Positions 33,142 through 42,577 of a stretch of 64,000 nucleotides of DNA are shown here, one piece after another. Below the pieces are notes generated by a model. The model did not search any database. It was not told the origin of the DNA and was given only the letters and a program-made list of their open reading frames with translations. Position 1 is the stretch's first letter. The number at the start of each line of letters is the position of its first letter. The position numbers were made by a program, and so were the translations under genes. This DNA comes from Streptomyces sp. SAT1 (GTDB lineage Bacteria > Actinomycetota > Actinomycetes > Streptomycetales > Streptomycetaceae), in contig NZ_CP015849.1 in assembly GCF_001654495.1 (NCBI RefSeq), positions 2,742,501 to 2,806,500 on the forward strand. Direction: 5' to 3'.

Positions 33142-35451
33142 TTGCCCAGGTTCAGTGTCATCGTCCCCGCGTACCGGGTCCAGGCGTATCTGCACGCGTG
33201 CCTGGAGTCCGTGCTCTCCCAGTCCTTCATGGACCTCGAACTGATCGCCGTGGACGACTGCTCGCCGGACGCCTGCGGGGAGATCATCGACGAGTTCGCC
33301 GCCCGCGACCCGCGCGTGCGCGCGATCCACCTGGCGGAGAACCAGGGCCTGGGCGCCGCCCGCAACGCGGGCATGGCCCGCGCCACCGGCGAGTACCTGC
33401 TCTTCCTGGACAGCGACGACACCCTCACCCCCGAGGCGCTGTGGGCGATCGCCGCCCGGCTCAAGGAGACCGGCGAGCCCGACGTCCTGGTCTACGGCTT
33501 CGCCCGCACCGACTGGACCGGCCGGCCCGTGCCCGATCCGGCCGGCGGCCTGCTGTGCCAGGAGGGTCCGGCGCCCTTCCGGCTGGCCGACCGCCCCGAC
33601 CTGCTGCGGGTGCTGATGGTGGCCTGGAACAAGGCGTACCGGCGCGACTTCGTGCGCCGCGAGGAACTCGCCTTCCCGGACGGCTACTACGAGGACACGC
33701 CCTGGACGTACCCGGCGCTGCTGGCGGCCGGGTCGATCGCGACCCTGGACCGGGTCTGCGTGCACTACCGGCAGCGGCGCCGGGGCAGCATCCTGGGCAC
33801 CACGAGCCGCCGCCACTTCGATGTCTTCGCGCAGTACGACCGGGTCTTCGCCTTCCTGGACCGGCGCCCCGAACTGGCCGCCTGGCGGCCGGTGCTGTTC
33901 CGGCGCATGGTCGACCACCTCACCACCGTGTTCACCCGCCCCGGCCGGCTGCCGCGCGGCAGCCGCGCCGAGTTCCTGCGCCTGGCCCGGACGTACTACC
34001 GCCGGCACCGCTGCCCGGGGGCCCGCCTCGCCCCGCGGACCCGGCTGCGGCACGCCCTGGTCCGGCTCGGCCTGCACCGCGTCTTCCGCGGGCTGCGGCT
34101 GGCGATGACCCTGCGCCGCCGGGTCGCCGGCGGCGGCCTGCGGTGCCTGCGGGCACTGCGCGCCGCCCTGCTCCAGGCGCACTACCGGATCCAGCTGTGC
34201 CTGCCGGTGCGCGCCGACCGTGCGGTGTTCGCCGCGTACTGGGGGCGCGGGCACGGGTGCAGTCCGGGGGCGCTGGAGGCGGCGTTCCGCGCGCTGGCGC
34301 CGCACATCCGCACCGCGTGGATCGCCCGGCCCGGCCACCACGGCCGCACCCCGCCCGGCACCCGCCGGCTCACCCCGGGCACGGCCGCGTACTGGACGGC
34401 GCTGGCCCGCTCCAAGTACCTGGTCAACAACGTCAACTTCGACCGCCGCCTGGTCAAGCGGCGCGGCCAGGTGTTCGTGCAGACCCAGCACGGCACCCCG
34501 CTCAAGCACATGGGCCTGGACCTCCAGGAGCACCCGGCGGCGGCCCGCGGCATGGACTTCGCCGAGCTGCTGCGCGGCGTCGACAAGTGGGACTACGTCG
34601 TCTCCGGCAACCGGCACACCACGCTGACCTGGGAGCGCGTCTACCCGGGCCGGTACACCACGCTGGAGTACGGCTGCCCGCGCGACGACGTCTTCCAGCG
34701 GGCGACCTCGGCGGACGTGGCGGCGCTGCGCGCGTCCCTGGGCATCCCGGACGACGTGGTGGCGCTGCTGTACGCGCCGACCCACCGCGACTACCGCCGC
34801 ACCCAGCGGTCCGCGCTGGACCTGGAGCGCTTCGCGCACCGGCTGGGCCCCCGCTTCGTCGTCCTGGCCCGCGCCCACTACCTGGCCGAGGCCCCGCTCA
34901 CCGGCGGCCCTGCCCCGTCGGCGCACCGGGCCCCGGCGGCGGGCGGCCGGGTCGTCGACGTCAGCGGGCACCCGAGCGTCGAGGAGCTGTGCCTGGCCTC
35001 CGACGTCCTGCTCACGGACTACTCGTCGATCATGTTCGACTACGCCGTGCTCGACCGCCCGATCGTGCTGCTGGCCGACGACTGGGCGGCGTACGAGGCG
35101 GCCCGCGGCACCTACTTCGACGTGCGCGCCCAGCCGCCCGGCGCGGTCGCCCGCACCGCCGACGAACTCGTCGACATCCTCACCGGCGGCCACTGGCACG
35201 GCTCCCGCTCCGCGCAGCTACGGGCCGCCTTCCGGGAGCGGTTCTGCCCGCTGGACGACGGGCGCGCCGCCGAGCGGGTGGTGCGCCATGTGGTGCTCGG
35301 GCAGCGGGACGAGGCGGCCGGGCTGCCGCCCGTCGTGCCGCTCGCCGAGCGCCGTCCGGTGCCGTCGCGGGCCGCGGCCCTCCGGGCCAGGTCACGGCTG
35401 GCCACCGTGCCGCCGCCCGCGGGCCCCCAGGCCGTCCATGAGAGCCACTGA
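33142..35451 (+). CDS. GT2 glycosyltransferase-TagF-like glycerophosphotransferase fusion, copy 1
   Basis: The 769-aa protein starts from TTG 33142, chosen because the next two paralogues start at the same point (xPRFSxIVP). A TTG 12 bp upstream is possible. The GT-A domain is at residues about 1-300: VDDCSPDACGEII, FLDSDDTLTP, VAWNKAYRRDF, GYYEDTPW. The CDP-glycerol/polyol glycerophosphotransferase domain is at about 355-710: YLVNNVNF, QTQHGTPLKHMGLD (His450), YAPTHRDYR, LTDYSSIMFDYA. Such bifunctional enzymes build glycerol- or sugar-phosphate cell-wall polymers at the cytoplasmic membrane face. It is first of three tandem copies. Confidence 0.88.
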   Translation: MPRFSVIVPAYRVQAYLHACLESVLSQSFMDLELIAVDDCSPDACGEIIDEFAARDPRVRAIHLAENQGLGAARNAGMARATGEYLLFLDSDDTLTPEALWAIAARLKETGEPDVLVYGFARTDWTGRPVPDPAGGLLCQEGPAPFRLADRPDLLRVLMVAWNKAYRRDFVRREELAFPDGYYEDTPWTYPALLAAGSIATLDRVCVHYRQRRRGSILGTTSRRHFDVFAQYDRVFAFLDRRPELAAWRPVLFRRMVDHLTTVFTRPGRLPRGSRAEFLRLARTYYRRHRCPGARLAPRTRLRHALVRLGLHRVFRGLRLAMTLRRRVAGGGLRCLRALRAALLQAHYRIQLCLPVRADRAVFAAYWGRGHGCSPGALEAAFRALAPHIRTAWIARPGHHGRTPPGTRRLTPGTAAYWTALARSKYLVNNVNFDRRLVKRRGQVFVQTQHGTPLKHMGLDLQEHPAAARGMDFAELLRGVDKWDYVVSGNRHTTLTWERVYPGRYTTLEYGCPRDDVFQRATSADVAALRASLGIPDDVVALLYAPTHRDYRRTQRSALDLERFAHRLGPRFVVLARAHYLAEAPLTGGPAPSAHRAPAAGGRVVDVSGHPSVEELCLASDVLLTDYSSIMFDYAVLDRPIVLLADDWAAYEAARGTYFDVRAQPPGAVARTADELVDILTGGHWHGSRSAQLRAAFRERFCPLDDGRAAERVVRHVVLGQRDEAAGLPPVVPLAERRPVPSRAAALRARSRLATVPPPAGPQAVHESH

Positions 35452-35472
35452 GCCGTCCACGCGAGCCACTGA
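35431..35472 (+). repeat. 21-bp tandem duplication across the stop codon of copy 1
   Basis: 35431-35451 and 35452-35472 differ at two positions, and each ends in an in-frame TGA, so the second copy is a spare stop. The unit reads GCCGTCCA(T/C)G(A/C)GAGCCACTGA. Confidence 0.85.
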
Positions 35473-35483
35473 GAGAGAGCAGG

Positions 35484-37727
35484 ATGCCCCGCTTCAGCAT
35501 CATCGTCCCGTCCCACGGCGTGGCGGGCAGGCTGTCCCTGGCGCTGGACTCCGTCCTCGCCCAGTCCTACGGCGACTTCGAGCTGATCCCGGTCTGCGAC
35601 GGGCCCGGCGCCCCGGCCGCGGGCGTGGCCGCCGACCGCGCCCGCCGGGACTCGCGGGTGCGGCCGGTGCACTCGCCGCCGTCCGCCGGTCTCGGCGGCG
35701 CGCGCAACGCGGGGACGGCCGCGGCGACCGGCTCCTATCTGCTCTTCCTGGACGGCGACGACGTGCTCGCGCCGGGCGCGCTGACCGCGCTGGCCGGGCG
35801 GCTGGCCGAGACCGGCGACGTCGACGTGCTGTACTGCGCGCACGAGCGGACGCCCTGGTGGGAGGGGACGGCCGAGCGGGTGCCCCCGGCCGGGGACGCG
35901 GACGGAGAGCTGCCCGACGGCGTCTTCGCGCCCGCCGACGCCCCCCGGCTGACCGGGGCGGGGCTGCCCGCGTGGAGCGCCGTCCACCGCCGGGCCTTCG
36001 TGAGCGTCCACGGCCTCGCCTTCTCCTGCGGCCACCACACCGACCTCGGCTGGGGCGTGCGCGCGGTGCTCGCCGCCGAGCGGGTCGCGGTGCTGCGCGA
36101 GAGCGTCGTACGGCATCTGCTGCGCCGCCAGGGCAGCCGGCTCGAACTCCCGGGCGAGCACCACTTCGACCTCCTCGACCAGTCGGAGCGGGTGCTCGTC
36201 CGGGCCACGGAGGCGGGCCTGGCCGCCGAGCGGTACGTGCCGCTGTTCGCGCACGTCATGGAGCTGGTGGTGGCGACGGCCCGGCATCCGGAGCGGCTGC
36301 CCGCCGGGCGCCGCCGGGCGTTCCTGCGCGCCGCCCGCGCGCTGTACCGCGCGCACCGCCCGGCCGGGTTCCGGCCGCCCCCGGGCGCCGCGGGCGCGGC
36401 GCACCGGCTGCTCGCCACCGGCGCCCACCCGGCGCTGCGCGCGCTGGGCGCCGCCGCCGGGCCCGCCGGACGGGCCGCGCGGGCGGGCCGTACCGCCGCC
36501 GCTGCCCTGCGCCGGGTGCGCGCCCGCCTCGGCTACCGCTGGCACCTGCGCCGGCCGCTCGACGAGCGCCTCGTCGTGTACTGCGCGTACTGGGGGCGCG
36601 GCTACGCCTGCAATCCGGCCGCGCTGCACGCCAGGGCCCGCGAACTCGCCCCGCATCTGCGGGGGGTGTTCCTGGTCGAGCCGGGCCAGGAACACACCCT
36701 GCCCGAGGGTGTCGACCACGCGGTGACCGGCAGCCCGCGCTACTGGAAGGTGCTGGCCCGCGCCAAGTACCTGGTGAACAACGCCAACTTCGCGGACGCC
36801 GTCGTCAAACGGCCCGGCAGTGTGCACCTTCAGACCCAGCACGGCACCCCGCTGAAGACGATGGGCTGCGACCAGTCGGTGTACCCGGTGGTCGCGGCGC
36901 AGTCGGGCAGCTTCACCCGGCTGCTGCGCCGGGTGGACCGCTGGGACCACAACCTGTCCGCCAACCGGCACTCCACCGAGGTGTGGGAGCGGGCCTTCCC
37001 GGGCGCGTACGAGACGCTGGAGTACGGCTATCCGCGCAACGACCTGCTGCTGACGGCCGGTGCGCGGGAGGTGGCCGCGATCCGGCGCGCGCTGGGCGTG
37101 CCCGAGGGCGCGACGGCCGTGCTGTACGCCCCCACCCACCGCGACCACCGCACCGGCTTCGAACCGGGCCTGGACCTGGAGGAGTTCTGCGCGGCGGCGG
37201 GTGACGACGTCGTCGTCCTGCTGCGCGCCCACTACTTCTACGACCGGGGCGGGCGCGCGGGCAGCGGCCGGGTCATCGACGTGACCGGGCACCGCTCCAC
37301 GGAGGAGGTGTGCCTGGCCGCCGACGCGCTGGTCACCGACTACTCGTCGATCATGTTCGACTACGCCGTCCTGGACCGCCCGGTCGTCGTGTACGCCGAC
37401 GACTGGGAGGTGTACCGCGAGACGCGGGGCGTCTGCTTCGACCTGCTGGAGACCCCGCCGGGGCCGGTGGCGCGCACCCCCGGCGAGCTGGCCGGCCTCT
37501 TCCGCGACGGCGCGTTCGCCGGGCCCCGGTCGGCGGCGCTGCGGGCGGCGTTCCGTGAGCGGTTCTGCGCCTTCGACGACGGGCGGGCCGCCGAGCGGGT
37601 GGTGCGCCGGGTGTTCCTCGGCGAGCCGGAGGAGGCGCTGCCGCCCGTGGTCCCGCTCGCCGCGCGCACCCCGGCCCCGGCCGCGGTGCCCTTCCCGAGG
37701 TCCGCCGCCCCGTTCGTGAGGAGCTGA
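35484..37727 (+). CDS. GT2-TagF-like fusion, copy 2, with divergent GT2 active-site motifs
   Basis: The 747-aa protein has the same architecture as copy 1. The GT2 half departs from its paralogues at conserved sites: VDDCS is PVCDG, DSDD is DGDD, the YED of the acceptor loop is HTD, and WNK is WSA. The TagF-like half is intact: QTQHGTPLKTMGCD (His453), YAPTHRDHR, VTDYSSIMFDYAVLDRPVV. The glycosyltransferase half may be altered or inactive while phosphopolyol transfer persists (inference). ATG 35484, with GAGAGAGAGCAGG ahead. It is followed 8 bp later by copy 3. Confidence 0.87.
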   Translation: MPRFSIIVPSHGVAGRLSLALDSVLAQSYGDFELIPVCDGPGAPAAGVAADRARRDSRVRPVHSPPSAGLGGARNAGTAAATGSYLLFLDGDDVLAPGALTALAGRLAETGDVDVLYCAHERTPWWEGTAERVPPAGDADGELPDGVFAPADAPRLTGAGLPAWSAVHRRAFVSVHGLAFSCGHHTDLGWGVRAVLAAERVAVLRESVVRHLLRRQGSRLELPGEHHFDLLDQSERVLVRATEAGLAAERYVPLFAHVMELVVATARHPERLPAGRRRAFLRAARALYRAHRPAGFRPPPGAAGAAHRLLATGAHPALRALGAAAGPAGRAARAGRTAAAALRRVRARLGYRWHLRRPLDERLVVYCAYWGRGYACNPAALHARARELAPHLRGVFLVEPGQEHTLPEGVDHAVTGSPRYWKVLARAKYLVNNANFADAVVKRPGSVHLQTQHGTPLKTMGCDQSVYPVVAAQSGSFTRLLRRVDRWDHNLSANRHSTEVWERAFPGAYETLEYGYPRNDLLLTAGAREVAAIRRALGVPEGATAVLYAPTHRDHRTGFEPGLDLEEFCAAAGDDVVVLLRAHYFYDRGGRAGSGRVIDVTGHRSTEEVCLAADALVTDYSSIMFDYAVLDRPVVVYADDWEVYRETRGVCFDLLETPPGPVARTPGELAGLFRDGAFAGPRSAALRAAFRERFCAFDDGRAAERVVRRVFLGEPEEALPPVVPLAARTPAPAAVPFPRSAAPFVRS

Positions 37728-37735
37728 CGACAGCA

Positions 37736-40003
37736 GTGCCCCGCTTCAGCATCATCGTCCCCTGTTTCCAGGTGCAGGGCTTCCTGCGCGAGTGCCTCGA
37801 CTCGGTCCTCGGGCAGTCCTTCCGGGACATCGAGGTGATCGCCGTCGACGACTGCTCCCCGGACGGCTCCGGCGCGATCCTCGACGAGTACGCGGCGCGC
37901 GACGCGCGCGTGCGCGTGCTGCACCTGCCGGAGAACGCCGGTCTCGGCCGCGCCCGCAACGCGGGGGCGGAGCGGGCCACCGGCGACTTCCTCTTCTTCC
38001 TCGACAGTGACGACACGCTCACCCCGGGCGCGCTGCGCGCCATGGCGGACCGGCTGGCCGAGACCGACGACCCGGACGTGCTGGTCTTCGACTACGCGCG
38101 CACCTACTGGTGGGGCGGGACGCGCCGCAACGCCCTGGCGCGGGTGCTGGCCGAGGCGGGCGGCGCGGGGACCTTCACGGCGGCCGAGCGCCCGGAGATC
38201 CTCGATCTGCTGATGGTGGTGTGGAACAAGCTGTACCGGCGCGACTTCGTCGACAAGCACGGCTTCGCCTTCCCGCCGGGCTACTACGAGGACACGCCCT
38301 GGACCTTCCCGGTGCTGCTCACCGCGGACCGGATCGCCGCGCTGGACCGGATCTGCCTGAACTACCGGCAGCGCCGGCAGGGCAGCATCCTGTCCACCAC
38401 CAGCCGCAAGCACTTCGACATCCACGACCAGTACGAGCGGGTGTTCGCGTATCTGGACGACCGGCCCGACCTCGCGTCCTGGCGGCCGTACCTGCACCGC
38501 AAGGCGGGCGAGCACTGCCTCGACATCCTGGCCAAGCCGGACCGGGTGCCCCCGGCCGACAAGGCGGAGTTCTTCCGCCGCACGGCCGAGCTGTTCGCCG
38601 CGCACCGGCCCGCCGGGGTGCCCGTGCCCGACGGACTGCGGGTCCTGGAGGGCGGGTACGCGGCGTACGCGCTGCAGCGGCAGGCCGCGCGGGCGCGGCG
38701 GGAGGCGGGCCGCCGGGCGCGGCAGGTCCGCCGGGTCGCGGCGCGCCGGGCCAAGGACGGCTGGGGCGCGCTGCACGCCCGCCGGCCGCAGGCCGAGGAC
38801 CTGGTCCTGTACTCGGCCTTCTCGCACCGCGGGGTGCTCGGCGACCCGGCCGCGGTGTACCGCAGGGCCCGGGAGATCGCCCCGCAGCTGCGCGGGGTGT
38901 GGGTGGTGCGCGACCCCGAGCGGGCCCGGCGCGCCGGTCTGCTGCCGCCCGGCACCGAGTACGTCGTGCCCGGCGGTCCGCGCTTCCGGGAGCTCGCCGC
39001 GCGCGCCGCGTACTTCGTCAACAACGTCAACTGGCCCGACGTCCCCGGCAAGCGGCCCGGCAGCGTGCACATCCAGACGCACCAGGGGACGCCGCTGAAG
39101 TACATGGGGGCCGATCTGCTGGGCAAGCCCGGCGCCCGGCACGGCGTGGACGTCCCGGGCATGCTGCGCCGGGCCGACCGCTGGGACCACAGCCTGGTCG
39201 CCAACCGCCACTCCGAGCTGGTGTGGGAGCGGGCCTACCCGTGCCGCTTCGGCTCCGCGCGCACCGGCAGCCCGCGCAACGACGTCCTGGTGGGCGCGGC
39301 GCCGGACGCCGGGGCGGCGGTGCGCGCCCGGCTCGGCGTCCCGGCGGACCACACCGTGGTGCTGTACGCGCCGACCCGCCGCGAGTACCGGCGCGGCGGG
39401 CACGTCGAGCGGTTCGATCCCGCCCGGCTCGCCGCCGACCTGGGCGAGGGGCACACCCTCGTGGTCCGGCTGCACCCGTCGCTCGCGGCCGGTCCGGCGC
39501 GTGGTCTGGGCCTGGCCGAGCTGCACCGGCGCGGGGTGCTGGTGGACGCGACGGACGAGCCGTACGTGGAGGACGTGCTGCTCGCCGCCGATGTGCTCGT
39601 CACCGACTACTCCGCCCTGATGTTCGACTACGCCAACCTGGACCGGCCGATCGTGGTGCACGCCGACGACTTCGACGCGTACACGGCGAGCCGGGGCGTG
39701 TACTTCGACGTGCGGGCCGAGCCGCCGGGCCATGTGGCGCGCTCCTACCGCGAGCTGGCGTGGCTGCTGGCGTCGGGGACCTGGCGGGACGCGGAGTCGG
39801 CGCGGCTGCGGGCGGCGTTCCGGGCGCGGTTCTGCGAGTTCGACGACGGCTGGGCGGCGGAGCGGGTGGTGCGCACGCTGCTGCTGGGCGAGCGGGACTG
39901 GACGCCGCCCGCGTCCGCCCCGGCCACCGCGCGGACGGCGCCGGGCGGCGGCGCCCAGGTGCCCGCGCAGGCGTCCGGGCACGACCGGCTCGCACCGTCC
40001 TGA
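37736..40003 (+). CDS. GT2-TagF-like fusion, copy 3
   Basis: The 755-aa protein starts from GTG 37736 (GAGGAG upstream, inside the end of copy 2). The GT2 half is canonical (VDDCSPDGSG, FLDSDDTLTP, VVWNKLYRRDF, GYYEDTPW). In the TagF-like half the motif reads QTHQGTPLKYMGAD (His449-Gln450), whereas copies 1 and 2 have QTQHGTPLK, so His and Gln are exchanged at the presumed catalytic site. The second motif is VTDYSALMFDYANLDRPIVV. A linker of Arg/Ala-rich helix near 315-345 joins the halves. Its substrate may differ from the other copies. Confidence 0.87.
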   Translation: MPRFSIIVPCFQVQGFLRECLDSVLGQSFRDIEVIAVDDCSPDGSGAILDEYAARDARVRVLHLPENAGLGRARNAGAERATGDFLFFLDSDDTLTPGALRAMADRLAETDDPDVLVFDYARTYWWGGTRRNALARVLAEAGGAGTFTAAERPEILDLLMVVWNKLYRRDFVDKHGFAFPPGYYEDTPWTFPVLLTADRIAALDRICLNYRQRRQGSILSTTSRKHFDIHDQYERVFAYLDDRPDLASWRPYLHRKAGEHCLDILAKPDRVPPADKAEFFRRTAELFAAHRPAGVPVPDGLRVLEGGYAAYALQRQAARARREAGRRARQVRRVAARRAKDGWGALHARRPQAEDLVLYSAFSHRGVLGDPAAVYRRAREIAPQLRGVWVVRDPERARRAGLLPPGTEYVVPGGPRFRELAARAAYFVNNVNWPDVPGKRPGSVHIQTHQGTPLKYMGADLLGKPGARHGVDVPGMLRRADRWDHSLVANRHSELVWERAYPCRFGSARTGSPRNDVLVGAAPDAGAAVRARLGVPADHTVVLYAPTRREYRRGGHVERFDPARLAADLGEGHTLVVRLHPSLAAGPARGLGLAELHRRGVLVDATDEPYVEDVLLAADVLVTDYSALMFDYANLDRPIVVHADDFDAYTASRGVYFDVRAEPPGHVARSYRELAWLLASGTWRDAESARLRAAFRARFCEFDDGWAAERVVRTLLLGERDWTPPASAPATARTAPGGGAQVPAQASGHDRLAPS

Positions 40004-40018
40004 GCGTGCGCGCCCGGG

Positions 40019-40432
40019 TCACTCGATGACGAGGTCGACCGGGATGTTGCCGCGGGTGGCGTTGGAGTAGGGGCACACCTGGTGGGCCTGCTCGACCAGT
40101 TCGCGGCCGGTGGCCTCGTCCACGGTGTCGGGCAGCTCGACGCGCAGGGTGACGGCGAGCGCGAAGCCCTCGCCCTGCTTGCCGAAGGCGACCTCGCCGG
40201 TGACCGCGGCGTCGCTCACGTCCACCTTGGCCCGGCGGCCGACGACGGCGAGGGCGCCGGCGAAGCAGGCCGCGTAGCCGGCGGCGAACATCTGCTCCGG
40301 GTTGGTGCCCTGTCCGTCGCCGCCCAGCTCCACGGGCGCGGCGAGCTGCACGTCCAGCTTGCCGTCGGAGCTGTAGGCGCGGCCCTCGCGGCCGTGGGTG
40401 GCGGTGGCGACGGCGGTGTAGAGCGTGTCCAT
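40019..40432 (-). CDS. ohrA: Organic hydroperoxide reductase Ohr (OsmC family)
   Basis: The 137-aa protein starts from ATG 40432 with AGAGGG upstream; the longer open frame upstream is repetitive and out of family length. The catalytic cysteines are in AACFAGAL and QVCPYSNATRGN, and the conserved Arg in GREGRAYS. It reduces organic hydroperoxides with lipoyl/thiol donors in the cytoplasm. It is divergent from ohrR across a 152-bp operator region, as in S. coelicolor. Confidence 0.95.
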   Translation of the reverse strand: MDTLYTAVATATHGREGRAYSSDGKLDVQLAAPVELGGDGQGTNPEQMFAAGYAACFAGALAVVGRRAKVDVSDAAVTGEVAFGKQGEGFALAVTLRVELPDTVDEATGRELVEQAHQVCPYSNATRGNIPVDLVIE

Positions 40433-40525
40433 GGCGATCCAGCCCTCTCGGAAGACATCGGTGTGCGTTTCCGCGGTTCCTGCGGTTCTTGCGGTCCCCG
40501 CGGTTCTTGCGCCATGAGTAGAGCA

Positions 40526-40547
40526 CACAATTAAGTTGTGCACAACT
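40526..40547. promoter_or_regulatory. Candidate OhrR operator
   Basis: AGTTGTGCACAACT (40534-40547) is a perfect 14-bp palindrome. It overlaps an imperfect one, CACAATTAAGTTGTG (40526-40540), giving two adjoining dyads in the ohrA-ohrR intergenic space. This AT-richer patch is the obvious MarR-type site. A second, GC-richer palindrome GAGGTACCTC lies at 40559-40568. Confidence 0.65.
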
Positions 40548-40584
40548 GAATGATGCGCGAGGTACCTCGGGTACCCTGAGGCAC

Positions 40585-41112
40585 ATGACGACCGAGGTAC
40601 CGCGACCCCCCGCCCCCGACGAGGAGTGGCTGCGCCTGGACCACCAGATCTGCTTCGCGCTGCACGCCGCCTCGCGCGCCTTCACCGGCGTTTACCGCTC
40701 GCTCCTGAAGGACCTGGGCCTGACCTATCCGCAGTACCTGGTGATGCTGGTGCTGTGGGAGCGCGGCGAGACCCCCGTCAAACAGCTGGGCGAGCGGCTG
40801 CGCCTCGACTCCGGGACCCTCTCCCCGCTGCTCAAGCGGCTGGAGGCGGCAGGTCTGGTGACCCGGGAGCGCAGCGCGCACGACGAGCGGTCGGTCCGGG
40901 TCCGGCTCACCGCCGAGGGCACCGCGCTGCGCGGGCGCGCGGCTCTCGTGCCGCCCCGGATCATGGCGGCCACCGGCCTGGGGCTGGACGAGATCGAGGA
41001 TCTGCACGTCCGCCTCGCCCGGCTCACCGACGCCCTGGACTCGGCGGTGCCGGGCCCGTCCGGGCCCGCGGCCGGCGCGGCGGACCCGGAGGGCACCGCG
41101 CACTGCGGCTGA
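40585..41112 (+). CDS. ohrR: Organic peroxide-sensing MarR-family repressor OhrR
   Basis: The 175-aa winged-helix protein has the N-terminal sensing cysteine in [16 protein letters not shown] (Cys23). Helix-turn-helix and wing are [44 protein letters not shown]. Oxidation of Cys by organic peroxide releases it from the ohr operator. The final about 25 residues are disordered. ATG 40585. Confidence 0.93.
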   Translation: MTTEVPRPPAPDEEWLRLDHQICFALHAASRAFTGVYRSLLKDLGLTYPQYLVMLVLWERGETPVKQLGERLRLDSGTLSPLLKRLEAAGLVTRERSAHDERSVRVRLTAEGTALRGRAALVPPRIMAATGLGLDEIEDLHVRLARLTDALDSAVPGPSGPAAGAADPEGTAHCG

Positions 41113-41256
41113 GCCGCCGCTCCCGGCGGACGGGCGCGGCAGGCCGCGCTCCCCCAGGCCCGGAACACCCGTTTCACCGCACCTACCGCCTTCTTACCCG
41201 CCTGTGGCCGTGTATCGGCACGGACAGGGCATTCGCGCGGTCTACGATCCGCGGTG

Positions 41257-42531
41257 ATGAGTGCCTTCCGGAGCGTGCCGCGGCCACCGGCCCGTACCTC
41301 GACGCGACACCGCCTCCTCGCCCTGGCGGCCGCCTGGCTCCTCACCCGAGCGGCGACACTGACCCTGCTCGCCCACGACACGCTGCCCCCGCTGGGCGGC
41401 GGCGCCGTGGCGCGCGAGGTGTGGAAGCTGTACCACCACTGGTACCTGGTGCTGGCGCACGGCGCCTTCCCCGCGCACGACCCGCTCTGGCAGTACCCGC
41501 CGGGCGCCGCACCGGTCCTGCTCTCCCCCGCGCTGCTGCCCTGGCTGACGTACTTCCAGGCGTTCGTGGCGCTCGCCCTGGCCGCGGACGCGGTGATCGC
41601 GGTGGCCCTGGCCCGCGCGGGCACCCGGCCGGACGGCAGTCTGCGCGGCGCCCGCTACTGGACGCTGGGCCTGCCGCTGCTGCTGCACGTCCCGCTCGCC
41701 CGCTACGACCTCCAGGTCACCGCCTGCGCCGTGCTCGCCCTGCTGGCCCTGCGCCGCTCCCCGCGCGCCTGCGGGGCGCTGGCCGCACTGGGCGCGCTGA
41801 TGAAGGTGTGGCCCGCGCTGGTGCTGCTGGGCACCCCCCGGGGCCATACGACCCGCTCGGCGTGGACCTGGGCGGCCGGGACCGGCGCGCTCGCCGCGCT
41901 GGTGCTCGCCGCGGTGTTCCGCAACCCGCTGGCCTTCCTGCGCGGGCAGGGCGGGCGCGGGGTGCAGATCGAGTCGTTCGGCGGCACCCTGCTCGCCCTG
42001 GCGACCCACGCCGGCTGGCCGGGCGTCGTCCGCTACCGCTACGGCTCGCTGGAGTTCACCGGGCCGTACGTCACCACCGTGGCCCATGTCTTCCTGGCGC
42101 TGTCCGCCGCGGCCCTCGCGCCGCTGCTGCTCTGGCGCGTGCGCGCCCGGCGCCGGGCCCCCGACACCCCCTGCGACGCCGCGCTGAGCGCCACCCTGCT
42201 GTTCACCGTGACCAGCCGGGTGATCAGCCCGCAGTACATGATCTGGCTGCTCGGACTCGCCGCGGTGTGTCTCACCTCACGGCACACGACCCAGCGTCCC
42301 GTCGCCGCCCTGCTCGCCCCGGCCTGCCTGGTCAGCGCGGTCGCCTATCCCACGCTCTACGGCCAGGTGGAGGCCTCCACCTGGGCCGGGTGCGCGCTGA
42401 TGCTGGCCCGCAACGGCCTGCTGGCGGCCGCCACGGTAGTCTCGTTCGTCCGGCTGTGGCGCTCGACGGAGGCAGCGGTGCCGCACGTCGAACCTGAACG
42501 GAGGGCGACCGTCTCCCTCACGGGACGCTAA
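41257..42531 (+). CDS. GT87-like (DUF2029) polytopic membrane glycosyltransferase
   Basis: The 424-aa protein has about 9-10 hydrophobic segments, from ATG 41257 (a GTG sits just before). Features recalling actinobacterial GT87 mannosyltransferases are [10 protein letters not shown] after the first loops, [31 protein letters not shown] and [13 protein letters not shown]. It presumably uses a polyprenyl-phosphate sugar on the outer face. It sits between ohrR and a GT2, in the cell-wall polymer region. The family is likely; the sugar is unknown. Confidence 0.75.
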   Translation: MSAFRSVPRPPARTSTRHRLLALAAAWLLTRAATLTLLAHDTLPPLGGGAVAREVWKLYHHWYLVLAHGAFPAHDPLWQYPPGAAPVLLSPALLPWLTYFQAFVALALAADAVIAVALARAGTRPDGSLRGARYWTLGLPLLLHVPLARYDLQVTACAVLALLALRRSPRACGALAALGALMKVWPALVLLGTPRGHTTRSAWTWAAGTGALAALVLAAVFRNPLAFLRGQGGRGVQIESFGGTLLALATHAGWPGVVRYRYGSLEFTGPYVTTVAHVFLALSAAALAPLLLWRVRARRRAPDTPCDAALSATLLFTVTSRVISPQYMIWLLGLAAVCLTSRHTTQRPVAALLAPACLVSAVAYPTLYGQVEASTWAGCALMLARNGLLAAATVVSFVRLWRSTEAAVPHVEPERRATVSLTGR

Positions 42532-42577
42532 GTTCCTCTTAACGGGGGATTACCGACCGCACCTACGATATTGGGCC

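Noticed and set aside
40433..40543. N-terminal extension of Ohr with repeated RTAGTA residues
   Set aside because: It would run through the palindromic operator; Ohr proteins start at the later ATG (40432), which has a good ribosome-binding site.
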